Source: Owenia fusiformis
Taxonomy: Eukaryota; Annelida; Polychaeta; Sabellida; Oweniidae
NCBI GenBank assembly: GCA_903813345.2
Contig: CAIIXF020000009.1
Coordinates: 5,510,030-5,574,029, forward strand
Length of the DNA: 64,000 nucleotides
Reading direction: 5' to 3'
Shown here: one piece after another, positions 12,135 through 23,557 of the stretch
Layout of the letters: each line of letters starts with the position of its first letter
Numbering within the stretch: the stretch's first letter is position 1
Notes under the pieces: model-generated
The model's database searches: none
The model's input: the letters and a program-made list of their open reading frames with translations, nothing else
Told to the model about the DNA's origin: nothing
Made by a program: the position numbers and the translations under genes

Positions 12135-15100
12135 CTGAAAGCAGACGAAATGTCCCATAATTTATCGGCTCACACAATATTTAATAATTATCTATAAGTC
12201 CATCATCAATGTCACAAATACTGTTTTAAATACTTCATAGTTAGTTAAAGCTGCTACTTGACATCCTGGTGCACGTGGCGCCATCTGCAAGCCATGATTT
12301 TGCTGGGACAAAATATGCTACATTCATGTCCAATGCACCGTGATAGCCTTCAGGCCTTCAACATCTACGTATCAATTAAAATTGACTATTTACAAGTATA
12401 GACGTAAAGCAGATGGATGCTTTTCACAACCGTTATTATCAGTTCAAGCAATATATAGTTGTCAGTGTAAATAGTTCGGTGTATTAATGCGCAAGGTCCC
12501 ATCGCGCATCAATCCGACATAAGACAACAGCAAATGTAAGTCCACAAGCATGTCCAACAACAACAGTCTGAATCTGCTTGTGCCTGGGCCTGTTGTCTTG
12601 CAACGTTAGGATCTTCCTGTATAATCCTGAAATTATATATTTACTAAAAGTGTATATGGACAATAGAAATTCGCATTGCCTCGATTTCGTATACCTTTGG
12701 ACAAGGCTAGGATTGAATTATTCAGTGTAAGTGCTATTCAAGGATGTTTGGATTTCAGGCTTCCAACCCGATGTGAATTCAGGCGTCCAACTCGATATTC
12801 TGCCATATATGGAGATGTCGTGATTACAAAATTCGAATTCAAATAGCCGTCATCTTTTTCAGTTTCACTTCAAAATTTGAATCGTGATTTTTGGTCTCAT
12901 TTATTTCCAAACAAAAAATTCCAAAACACCAAAGAAGAAGTGATCGAGATATTTGTTCGAATGTACATGTATAGAGACAAGATAAGCAATATGAGGTTAA
13001 TCGCACCAATGGTTCATACGATATCATCCAGTACTGTCAACCCCTAAAGATTTTCTCGCGGGACAGATTTTTTAGACCCAGTGCCCAAAATTCGCAGGAT
13101 TTTGCGGGACATCTACTAAATTCGCGGGATTTCGCGGGACATTTAAGGGATTTGCGTGATTGCGCTAATAGGCCAATTTTTTTTATCAAATTCGCGGGAT
13201 TTCGCGGGACCATTCGAGGGACAAACACCCTAGTTGCGGGACAGTTAACAGGTTTACCACCAAAAACTTCATAGAGGGACAGATTTTTTAGACAAAGTGC
13301 CCTAAATTTGCGGGATTTCGCGGGACATCCACCTAAATTTGCAGGATGTCCCGGGACACTCAAGGGATTTGAGGTAAAAGCGTGTAAAAGTACTTAAATC
13401 AAACTTCCAGATACTGATTTATCAAATATAATGCACCGTTGCATTGTAACTTAAATAAACGTCAACACAATTTCACAAAATACGCATAGGAATATTATTA
13501 AACTTTATTGTAATTTATCAAAAACAAAAACTATGCTTCAGATGTGAGTACCGTAATCTAACACGAAATTCAAAAATTCGGAACAATACTTTGCACTTCT
13601 GGCGTCGTGACCAACTATGAAACGCTTACCCCCATAATGTTTTATATTAAAATGTACCTATTCATTACTGTAGGCGTGATATAGGGGTTCGATTAATCTA
13701 CATCAAATTATAGGGAATGAGGTTACTTTTCTAGATAGGGTTTGTAGAAAAAACCGAGTATCGGGTAGTAAATCCTCCATGCTGGGTTCAAACTTGGTAC
13801 CCGGTCGAAAAAAACGGGTACCCGAAAAACTAAATATACGAATATACAACATAATAGAAGACGAGTAAGATTTGTTTTGAATATACAAAAATGTATGTAA
13901 CTTCCTTCAAAATTGAGCTAGAAGCTTCAAATAAAAAGCATTTTAAGGCTCTTTTCTTCCTCTATCATCATGGTCATATTCCCATTGGTAATGAAGGGGG
14001 GGGGGGGTGCGATCGCACCCCCTCTTGGCTACGCCAATGACATTGTAAGACGATTTGAAAAACATTAAGACAAATCAATCTTACTCTAATTTCAATAGTT
14101 CGTATGTTGGTACGTGAATTATTTTGATTATGATTTAAATCTGTAAATAGCTATCGTTGCTTTAGCAGAGAGGTGACGTGTGTTAATTTACATGATGCAA
14201 CGTGTAAGATTTTGATTATTAAGTTATCCCAATTTTCGACAAAATGTCATAGGCGTAACCAGGAGAGGGTGCGATAGTGCGATCGCACCCCTCCCCCCCA
14301 AAAAAAAGACAAGAAGATGGACAGCACATCTATCTCATGTCCCAGTTCCAAGTACAATGTGTAATATTTTATTTTATGAATATCGAAGCACAAATGCCTG
14401 AGGGAAAGGACCAAAAACTTAGCAAGCAGATCAAACTCTAAGTGTAAACCTGTCATAAGAAAAATAGGCTCTATAAGTATCCCCGAACCTTGATCTAAAG
14501 TGAAAAAATAATGTTTAACACCCACCCTCCCCCTCAAATCGAAAACCAATATCACAATCCAGTACAAGATCACCAAGCAACATTTCATTCAGACTAAAGT
14601 CATTAAATGTTGACAAAAATTATAGCTAGCAATACTCATAGCAAAAATTGTTAGATACTAGATATAGTACTCATAAAGGAATATTCCGTCTCAAATGATG
14701 TGGGATAGACGAAATCCAGTCTCGAAGTGTATATGTATTTCAAAGGGTCAATATCCGTTCGCAAAGCCGTGACCGCAATCCACATCGTTTGAATATTAGC
14801 CCTGTGAATTTTAGCTCTATGAAAATATATTTGAAATTAGTATAGATAACATTTATATTTTTTCTCAAGTGTGTTAGTTTTTCTCAAGTGCTTTAGTTCA
14901 CGTGTTAACACGTATTCCTGATAATTACCTAAGTAAAGTATTTGTGTATTTCTATTTCAACTTTTAGCTAAACAATAATGATATTCACGTGAGAAAATAA
15001 TGTGTTTACTTATTGTTTGGCGCTAAGATAAGTCGAATACAAGATAATGTCCCACTTACAAGTTATAATGTTAAAATTCGACACACCAAAGGCCAACACA

Positions 15101-17281
15101 TTCGAAAATATCGATATCTGATATTATTAGTTACGAAAGCCCGCAATATTGCCAAAGATCTAGTATGTAAAATTGTAAATGCATTTTATTCAAGTCGATA
15201 TAGAGAATTAATCTAATCTAAGTTAAAACTTGCCGAATGTGTTTCAAATGTTTGAACATAAGTGAAGGTCGAAAGATTCAAATTGTGTTGAACCTGTGTT
15301 TAAAATTGAAAACGCTTCTGTTTAGAATGACATCGTATACATCCGTTAACTGGTAAAAATTAGTTGATGACTAACAAATTGAAGATTGGAAAATATTGCT
15401 TGTGATTCAGATTGAGAGATAAGCCGAGTTCAAAGATGACCACAATAGTACACACCGTGGTACAGTTTCCATATAGCTTTTGAAATCTCACTAAATCTTG
15501 TTTTTCGTGAGATTTTAAGAGATTTGACATAACTTTTTAATAAATTTCTCCATTGATGCAACGTTTAAATTCTAGAATTTTGATGATAAATCACATAGTA
15601 CTAAGTATGTTGAAAGGGTCATCACACGATATATCAATCATGATTTTTACAGATCCAACCAGCAGTTTTTGATCATGAAATAAAGACACTCTTCAAAGAT
15701 CTTAATAAGGAAGTCAATGGAAGTTTAGCCCAAGAAAAAATTGGAATAAAAGATGGCAGCACTCGTTATCATTCATTTTTCAGCTATTTAGAAAATTTAA
15801 TTGCCTCTAGCTTATTCCTTTGTTTCGTGCAAAGTTTTAGGAAAAATAAAGAGACATAAACATAAAAATCTTATTGTTTTAAAATAACATGATAATATAT
15901 CATATTAATTCTCTCAGATACTTACATTTGTTATTCCCTGAACTTACAGGAGGTTCCTGGTTATACGGACCATGTTTTGAAATTATATATTATGTGTTAT
16001 TTCACAGATTTTCAGGTTTTCCAATTGCGATTTATAAATAAGAGGCGGAAGTGCACTGCGGGAGGCCACGCCTTTAGTGAGAGAGATGCCATGAACAACA
16101 AAATGGCAGAAGAGTATCAAATCGGAAGGTATTATTAGGCAGTATTACATGATTAAACCACGTTTACTCATTCAATGCGACATACCGTTATATTAGTTCA
16201 TGAAACCTTATCTATAGATATTGAACTTTGGACCTAAATAAATGGGGAGAGATACCAAAATGGTCGAATTTGCAATTTATCATTATATTCTTACGTTTAA
16301 AACATAATTACTCATATCAACGTGATTAAAAACTAAAGAACGATCGCAAAGGGCCGGAAGATATAGCATGTGCATGAATTGCCATGTTTTTGCGCAACGT
16401 AATTCGATAATATCATCAGACCATGGGTGTGTGTTACAAACTCAAGGATATCACTTTCAAAGTGGTATTTGCTAGATAAGAGTTAATATTATGCCCTCTG
16501 TGATTCTTTTATCTACATTTCTAAAACACGACTCTTAGAAATGGATTGATGTAAGGACATAAGCAAATTTAATTTCCATCATAACGGGAGGAATCTAAAA
16601 CTGATAAGGCGTGGATGGCGAGGGAGTTTGAATTGGTTTTGAGAAATAGTCCGACATTTTGCAAATCATTGCAAAGTCCATTTCTAAAACGAGGCATATT
16701 TTTGAAAACGAGATCCAAAATTGATAAAAGATTAGGAATCGAAAAAACATGTCGGCACATCTTTGTATCTTGACAATATCTGTCAAATTATTTCCGAATC
16801 TATGATGACATATTTGAATCTTTTACTTTCTAAAACGGATTTCATGATCTTTAATTAATTTGAATCAAAAAATTAAATGTTTGTCATCCTATTATCATTT
16901 GAGAAAGTGACATTTTAAAAATTTGGAATGTATTAGGGTTTGAGATAAAATAAAAATGAATAAACTCATGGAATTTCAAGGATTGATTTCTAGAAAAGCC
17001 CCAAAAATCTCCTGTTAGATCTCCCTTAAGTAAAAATCAACTTACACCGTGGTTGGGCCTTGTTGTGGAACACCTTGTTGGTATACCGTTGTATTATGTA
17101 TGGCTTGCGGATAGGGCTCCTGCATGCCGGATTGTGGCGCATAGTTTGGTGGGGGACCTCCGGGATATCCGGGTTGTCCTGGTTGGCCCGGAGGTGGGTA
17201 ACCATAACCTTGTTGAGGGGGGTATCCAGGCTGGCCTGAATAACCCGGTTGATTAGGATAACCACTCATATTTTCTGTCAT
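12017..17281 (-). CDS. CYSTM-type cysteine-rich transmembrane protein
   Basis: The coding exon 17281-17046 (78 codons plus 2 bases) starts just after a good acceptor (CTTTCAG at 17289-17283), so a 5' non-coding exon must lie upstream. It encodes a proline/glycine-rich tail of PGYP-like repeats (residues 9-60) ending in GPTTV, with a GTAAGT donor at 17045. It splices in phase 2 to a terminal exon giving VYQEDPEAAAM... and the tail DDCCCMTMCWTYICCCLMSD. The order of XYPPX repeats, TTV(V)YV/YQ linker, then Cys-rich C-W-T-x-x-C-C-C tail matches human CYSTM1. Total is 117 residues, close to the family size of about 100. Such proteins sit in membranes through the short cysteine-rich helix, which is probably palmitoylated; their exact role is unclear. 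Two alternative terminal exons exist and are listed separately. No CCTC or zinc motif supports a LITAF alternative. Confidence 0.87.
12509..12626 (-). CDS. CYSTM terminal exon A (proximal)
   Basis: 118 bases, exactly the length of exon B, with acceptor ATTTCAG ending at 12627 and stop TGA at 12511-12509. It encodes IIQEDPNVARQQAQAQADSD followed by CCCWTCLWTYICCCLMSD, in the same splice phase as exon B. Both exons carry their own stop, so only one can be used per transcript. No AATAAA is visible between the two exons, so alternative splicing to a common 3' end, or a weak poly(A) site, would be needed. Confidence 0.83.
12755..12895 (+). repeat. dispersed repeat family R1, copy 1
   Basis: Contains CTCGATATTCTGCCATATAT, GGAGATGTCGTGATTAC and AATTCGAATTCAAA. 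The family recurs at 18170-18265 (inverted) and 19945-20050. Confidence 0.75.
13059..13375. repeat. GGGACA-rich direct repeat, 216-bp period
   Basis: Two copies start with GGACAGATTTTTTAGAC (13061 and 13277) and continue with TTCGCGGGATTTCGCGGGAC-like runs. A minus-strand open frame across it (CPAKSREF repeated) comes from the repeat and is not a gene. It lies in the CYSTM intron. Confidence 0.8.
13900..14036. repeat. GGCGTAGCC-type MITE fragment
   Basis: Shares the stretch GAGCTAGAAGCTTCAAATAA and the end GGGGTGCGATCGCACCCC ... TTGGCTACGCC with the complete element at 18807-19088. The left end is missing here. Confidence 0.7.
14251..14625. repeat. dispersed repeat R2, copy 1, fused to a GGCGTAACC end
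   Basis: Starts with AGGCGTAACCAGGAGAGGG and GTGCGATCGCACCCCTCC, then a body (about 14380-14625) that recurs at 25885-26105 in the same orientation. Shared pieces include AACCAATATCACAATCCA and GGCATTTCATTC-like sequence. The frame 14247-14588 on the minus strand falls entirely inside it. Confidence 0.7.
14640..16030. other. CYSTM intron, nothing recognised
   Basis: AT-rich intronic DNA without repeats or exons that I can name. Confidence 0.4.
16033..16040 (+). promoter_or_regulatory. TATA box
   Basis: TATAAATA, 58 bases upstream of the ATG at 16091, in a locally GC-richer stretch. It fits the promoter of the plus-strand exon that follows. Confidence 0.5.
16091..16128 (+). CDS. candidate first coding exon of an unidentified gene
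   Basis: The frame MNNKMAEEYQIGR ends at an AAG|GTATTA donor (intron starts at 16129), phase 2. The second ATG (16103, AAAATGG) has the better start context. A 2-codon upstream frame (ATG CCA TGA) precedes it. A TATA box sits at the right distance. It lies inside the large CYSTM intron on the opposite strand. No convincing second exon was found to the right in this window. Confidence 0.4.
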
Positions 17282-18169
17282 TCTGAAAGAAAAACATGAA
17301 GCATTTTACCAGCATAAGGAATGTTTTTTTCATCGTTGATAAATGTTTATTTCTACGTTACTTTCAGTCAAAAGATATGACATTGACTTGCCATATTTTG
17401 GTTTCATTTATAACCTAACGTATACGATAATATACAAAATATTGACACAGGTATATTTGTATTTATAACAATGCAAATAAATAAATATCAACTTACGTGA
17501 ATGTTTTCAATTAAATAAGATACACAATTATAAATTATTCCTTATTCATACATATATTACTCTACTAGTTCCGACGATATGAATGTTAAAAAGCTTTTAT
17601 AAATTAGGATAAAATAATTATGATTCATTAATATGCTTACCATTACCAGTAATAATCATAACCTGCTTTGCTCTGCAATAATTAACCTATGGACCCGTAC
17701 GCTGGTACCACAATCTGCAACCCGTACAATAACTTTCGGCAACTTTCGGGTTAATTTGAAAAATACGTCACTTGAGTAGAAGGAAGATGGGGTAATCCGA
17801 CTTTATGATATTAGCGTTCGATTCCAGTAAACTCAGGATCTTTGAATTATTTTATCAATGTTCTGAGAAAATAAGAGTACCATTTGACTTTGGAAACTAT
17901 AGAAGGACAGTGTTATTCTCTACTTGTCTGTATGTTGATATCTTGATAGCGGTAACTGAAGTACGTTAATGGTCAACCAGACTTCGATAACGTTAAATGA
18001 CACATGGATGTTTGTTATTTTCATCAGAGAGGCGGTTCTGGTGTATAAGGAGTGTCTTTATGCACATATACACGTCATTCTTGTTCTCAATTCTTTTCAT
18101 TTTTGAGTTTGCCTACACTTTGCTTCAAAAGACTGTAAACCGGAAGTGCCATATTTGACCACGTGATAA

Positions 18170-18265
18170 GAGCCTTTTATACATTATAAATGTTGAAGTG
18201 AACAAAATGGCGGCTGTTTGAATTCGAATTTTGTATTACGACATACCCATATATGGGACAGAATA
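18170..18265 (-). repeat. dispersed repeat family R1, copy 2 (inverted)
   Basis: The reverse complement reads CGATATTCTGTCCCATATAT ... ATGTCGTAAT ... AATTCGAATTCAAACAGCCG then CCATTTTGTTCACTTCAA, matching copies 1 and 3. Confidence 0.75.
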
Positions 18266-18280
18266 TCGGTGGTGCACTCT

Positions 18281-18321
18281 GGGAGCCAATCCTCCTTGAT
18301 CAGGAGGAGTGAGTAGCTCCC
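18281..18321. other. nested hairpin
   Basis: The outer stem GGGAGC/GCTCCC encloses a second stem TCCTCCT-TGATC-AGGAGGA. A GTGAGT donor-like site overlaps the 3' side. Function unknown. Confidence 0.55.
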
Positions 18322-18424
18322 ATAATTCTTTCATATTCTATCGTATTCGGGGATTCCCCATTACATCATCTCTTGCATCATCTCCAATCAAATTGCAGGA
18401 TTCGATCACGTGAACAATCATGAA

Positions 18425-18454
18425 CACGTGCTCTCCCAGTGCTGCGCATGCGCA
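18425..18454. promoter_or_regulatory. E-box and NRF-1-like site
   Basis: CACGTG at 18425-18430 and TGCGCATGCGCA at 18443-18454. The latter is a perfect palindromic NRF-1 consensus, typical of CpG-type housekeeping promoters. It may mark the upstream promoter of the CYSTM gene (minus strand, about 1.1 kb beyond its first coding exon), or a divergent gene. Confidence 0.5.
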
Positions 18455-18806
18455 AAGTTAAATTTGAAATCCTGGGAATGGCGTTTACATCAGTTCAACA
18501 TCATTATTTCAAACCTACGGTAATACTATTGAAGTTACTCGATCCATACTTGTAGAGAATACTCACAAAACTACAGTGAACATTTGGAGATCCATTTCAA
18601 TGGCAAATTGAGGCCTGTTTATAAAATTTGTTTTCGAACGTGCTAATATGATAGGGCATCTTTGGGAAATCTCCCCCCCCCTGACATTTGATGATTAAAA
18701 CAGTTCTTGTCATGAATTTTCGACCTTAACATGCAATTAGAAACAAAATTTAAACATAACACAAAACTTTAACATGCCAATCTAGAAATGATGTAAGTTG
18801 TCCAGG

Positions 18807-19088
18807 GGCGTAGCCAGCTTTCAGTCAAGGGGGTTGATGCGATCGCCAAAGAATTTCAGTTTTCAGTCAGGGGGGGGGGGGTGCAATTGTGGCATAAACA
18901 AGCCAAAAATTAAGATTTTTCTTGAATTTTACCAAAATTGATGCATTTTACAAACATTGAGCTAGAAGTTTCAAATAAAAGCATTTTAAAGCTCTTTTCT
19001 TCTTCTATCTCGGGGTTTTATTATTTTATTGGTAATGAGGGGGGGGGGTGCGATCGCACTCATGGCACCCCTCCCCCCTGGCTACGCC
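18807..19088. mobile_element. GGCGTAGCCAG MITE
   Basis: About 282 bp with inverted ends GGCGTAGCCAG ... CTGGCTACGCC and an internal GGGGTGCGATCGCAC palindrome. Shares its body with the fragment at 13900-14036. It has no coding capacity. Confidence 0.7.
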
Positions 19089-19944
19089 TATGTTGTCTAT
19101 TCCTCCATTTAAAGAGGAAATGAGATCTAGCGACCAGGCCAACAAAATATTGTATCAATTTTAGAATATTTCTGGCTCATTTTATTTTTCTATAATAATG
19201 GTAAGTACCGTTACAATTCTTATTATTTGGAAGAATTTAAACATCATTACCCAATTTTGCACTTTGAATCCATAATAACTTTACCAATTTATGACATATC
19301 GTGAATCTTTTTGGAAATATTGTATTTGAGATTGTAAGGAATAGATTGTTAGATCAATTGTACATATTGCTTGTAATTTTGTCACTCCTATAGATCTGAT
19401 TCTGCCTTTAAATTGAGCAAGATACTTAATAAAGGATTTTCAACGAGTCAAAGCTCATGGTTGAAGCTCACGAAACAATCATTGTACAGAAAGTTAAAAC
19501 AATGTACCTGGCATTATCTTTTGCGAATTTTTTTTATCACGAACAAATGGATTTCCCGATAAATGCTGGCGCTAAGCTACTTATTTGACATTCACCAGGA
19601 AACTAATAATTTAAATGATTTGTCACCAATGGAGCAAATTAATTTTTACTGCTTAATAAATGGTGAATAACAGCCAAATTAAGTTTTGTAAGTATGAGAA
19701 TAGCATATTCAAGGCCGATGGAAGGACGCTGCGAACTGCAGCTGGTATTGCCCCGGATGAAAGTCCGGTGTGATAACATTATTCACCGTGTTATCAGTTT
19801 AACAAGGAGATTGCCAGTTGGGTTCCACATTTCCAATCTGCAAAGTAGTTTATGTTTTCGTTTTAAGAAACGCATCACATTGAAATAAAGATGTCACTAG
19901 TGAAATGGAATAAGTATCCTTATTTGAAGTTCAAAGAGGATTAG

Positions 19945-20050
19945 ATCCTAGGCTTCCATCTCGATATTCTGACATATATGAAGATGTCGTGATTACGAAA
20001 TCCGAATTCAAACAGGCGCCATTTTGTTCACTTCAAGATTTCAATTGCGA
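19945..20050 (+). repeat. dispersed repeat family R1, copy 3
   Basis: CTCGATATTCTGACATATAT, AAGATGTCGTGATTACGAAA and GCGCCATTTTGTTCACTTCA, matching copies 1 and 2. Confidence 0.75.
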
Positions 20051-20235
20051 GTTTCCTTGAAATTGTTGAAAGAACGTCATGTGATTGGTTTGGATGGAAA
20101 TTGAGACAGAGTCAAAATATCAACTGTAAGATTACGTATATATAAAGAAAATGGCCCATTTCGTATGACCATATAATAACATGAAGTACATATTCCTCTT
20201 AATTCATCATATACTCCTGAAGTCATAATGTAATA

Positions 20236-21228
20236 CAGGGTGACCGGAAAAAAAGGAGACCATTGAAATAGGCAATATCTCCTAAAATAGACTAGTGACA
20301 TCAATGAAATTTTGCATACATCAGGACAGTTCTATGGAAATTTGTTCCTGAAAGTGTCAATACAAGCAGTAAACTGGTTCAGGAGCTATGATCATTTACA
20401 TAACATGCTCCAAATAGGCGCAATTGAGACCAACGCAGAGCTGGATACATTTGGCAAATACCCTTACATATTCCGACCTTGTTATGGCATTACATTTAGC
20501 ATTTATTGCCACCTTTAGGTCAGCAATTGTCTCAGGATTGTTTTGGTACACATTGTCTTTCAAATTGCCCCACAAAAAGAAATCAGGTGGATTCAAATTT
20601 GAGGTGTATGGAGACGAAGCTTATCTGACCTATGGCTTCTGACTCAGTGGTCCCACTCAGTTACAGTATCATCCTAAGGAGGTTTTGGGCAGCCCTTGGT
20701 TTTCATATGGGATTTAATTGTGCCATATAGTGGTTTTAGTAACATGGCACTATGCCCAATACCTAAAGTGACTCTTAAGATTTGGTAAATCAGCACTTTG
20801 GCAACAGGATGATGAACCACATGTCAGATAACCCTTCATTGCCATTACAGCCTAGACTTGAATCCTGCTGATTTCTTTTTGTATGGATATTTGAAAGACA
20901 ATCTATACCAAAACAATCCTCAGACTATTGTTGACCTAAAGAAGGCAATCACTGCTATATGTAATGCCATAATAATGCCATAGAGGGCAGAACATGTAAG
21001 GGTAGTTTGCCATATGAATCCAACTCTGCGTTGGTCTCAATTTTGCCTATTTGGAGCATGTTATGTAAATGATCATAGCTCCTGAACCAGTTGAATGCTT
21101 GTATTGAAACCTTCAGTAACAAATTTCCATATAACTGTTCCAGTGTATGCAAAATTTCATTGATGGCACTTGTCTAGTTTAGGAGAAATTGATTACTTCA
21201 ATGGTCTCCTTTTTTTCCGGTCACCCTG
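20236..21228. mobile_element. palindromic Tc1/mariner-type element, copy 2
   Basis: The 993-bp reverse-complement partner of 1975-2965, flanked by TA (20234-20235 and 21229-21230). The minus-strand frame at 20396-20596 encodes the same transposase C-terminus with identical residues. The opposite arm differs from copy 1 by one residue in a 65-residue stretch. Inverted ends begin CAGGGTGACCGG. Confidence 0.88.
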
Positions 21229-21230
21229 TA

Positions 21231-23099
21231 TAATATAATTCCCGCACTATTCGTCAACGACTAATGCAGAGTAGCCTGGGTTAAGAGTAACATTATTGAG
21301 AATAAGATAAAAATTCTTTCAAGATTGTCATCTATTTCAAATTCTACATCCGAAACCAATGCACATATCTTACCATCGTTGATCACGTGTATAGATTCCC
21401 ATTACAGAATCACTGTCATTTTACCCTACAGTTCTATTTTTATAAAATATTTCTGAATAACTTTCGCATTAAATTGTCAATAAGTCAACAATACATAAAA
21501 TACCGTGTTTTTTACCGAATGTTTTCAATGATTGGTTTAAGAGAAAAACATTGTTGAATTCAGTTCTCCATATCGATACCACTCATTTTTTCAATATATG
21601 ACCGCTGCCTGTCTGCTTTGAAAATGTCGGGAGTTTTCCATTTCTAGCTAAAGTAATGAGAAATGAGCAATTAGTAATATCATCGTAGCGAAAATTAGCA
21701 GTATCGTACTTTGATAAGACAATGCAACAGTCCAAATTGTAAATCTATTTTTCGCCAAATCAGGCACATTAAGTTTAATACCCAGTAATGGATGATGCTG
21801 ACTGAAGTGAACCACAAAGTCATTCATCTCGCGTGTTTTGCAGTGGAAGCATGTGTACGGAGGACCTAAAATACAATGTTTTGGTGTACAGTGGTGACTT
21901 GTGATGGTGTTAATTTTTCACTTTCATTTATTGCTCACAACAAAATACTTACATGAGTGCAGAGTGAATATTTATTATTTCATCATCAGCACGTTCATTA
22001 ACTCGACGATATCATCACTGCAAGGAATGTTAGGATCCTGAGGTCCTTTACTCAATATATTATCGGATCTTTGATAATATTACTCATCGATCACATCGGG
22101 TCCGAGGTCTGATAACATCGGATCTTTTTGGGACAACGTTTAAGTGAAGATTTTGCTGTTCATAATTGCTATTTTCACCCAATAATTTGACAATAAATAT
22201 ATTGTGCATATACCATTCGTTTACCGACCCATGTATTTGTGATATATGGCCCTGTATCAAAAAGCGAGTATGAAAAAAAAACAAATTAAAAACTATTATA
22301 CGTTCTACTATTCTCTTAATTGGGACATAAAGATATATTTTAACCATAATTCTAAGTCAATTTCGCCTGCTAGAACATTCTAGTAACGATTCTAAGCATC
22401 TAAGAGAACTGATAATAGCCTAATATTACCTCTGCTATCCATTTTCCTTGGTCGTGTAACTTATCAACATTTGATAGGCGGTATTAGCGGATCTTACTCT
22501 GCATGTAGCCGGGTAGACTTTACCCGCGTGCTTTTGGTCATCATTATCATTATGCTTTTCATTAATTCATTGGTCACGTAATAGTTCACATACCACAAGT
22601 CTACGTACTTACACTTCAAGGAGGTCAATGTTAAAGACATTTTTATTCCTTCAAAATTCAATTTATAGAAAAATATCTCATTTCAGCAAAGATATACTCA
22701 TTCAAGAAACGTGTACGTGGACGTGTGGAGTTATGGTATCCTTAGGATCAATCCTATAATAGTATTTACCATAGGCTAAGGGCGATAGAAATACTTTTAA
22801 ATAAAGATGGCATGGTAATCGATCTGTGTTTATCTATGTTTCTAGTAAATAATACTGGATTCTTTCTGGTGCTGCCATCTTTATATCGGCCCAGAACCTA
22901 TGGTATTTACTTGCCCAATTGAGTATAAATGTATACGGAAAATAGTTGTAATTCGGCCCCCGAAAATAATTAAGATGAGAACATAAATCTAAGGGACTAA
23001 TAATATTACACGTACACGTGTACGTTCACTTCAAAACATGTAGCTAAATTCAACTAATACATAACGTAATACGTGTTTTCCATTTCACAAATCTGTCAT
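21231..23099. other. intergenic, nothing recognised
   Basis: AT-rich DNA with no exon or transposon end that I could support. A chance-length frame lies at 22084-22347 on the minus strand. Confidence 0.45.
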
Positions 23100-23105
23100 T
23101 TTATT
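23100..23105 (-). promoter_or_regulatory. poly(A) signal of the Ly-6 gene
   Basis: Minus-strand AATAAA about 450 bases past the stop codon at 23558. Confidence 0.5.
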
Positions 23106-23557
23106 TTGATACGATACTTAGCAACAATTAAAACATACAAGATTCCGATCAAATATAGAGAGGTTATTTACAAAAGTCTGGATAATACCTAATCTAACAT
23201 CATACAACATATTAAAGGTGCAACAATTAGTGCAGGGGGCCCTTTATAGAAACTTTGAACTGAATTTACACTTCTTAATGCTGAGATTGAGAGTTTATCC
23301 ATACACTTTAAGTAAATAGGTATGCCAAAGAAAATGTTAAGTCAAATATTGACCTGATAGCTCAGAAAAAATAAAAAAAATCGAATTTCCTCTCTACAGT
23401 CCTTGTTGCCCCTTTAATCACTTAACATAGTAGTTATGAATTATAATAGTATTATGGACATTACAAAAATGCTAACAATATACAAATGTCTATTGATTTG
23501 ACTATTGAAAATAAAATGTTCTAAATTCGAGATACGATGTCCGGGATACGATGGCGT

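Noticed and set aside
13037-13363. 108-codon minus-strand frame
   Set aside because: It is a repeated translation of a 216-bp DNA repeat (CPAKSREF units) with no gene context.
14247-14588. 113-codon minus-strand frame
   Set aside because: Lies wholly in a dispersed repeat also present at 25.9 kb, where the frame is not kept.
17046-17281. LITAF-like or annexin-type proline-rich N-terminus
   Set aside because: The downstream exons give the CYSTM cysteine tail with no LITAF zinc-binding CxxC motif or annexin repeat.
19735-19800. Possible ribozyme or structured RNA (CCGG-ATGAAAGT-CCGG and GATAACA/TGTTATC stems)
   Set aside because: The hammerhead core sequence CTGATGA...GAAA is absent, and two short hairpins occur readily by chance.
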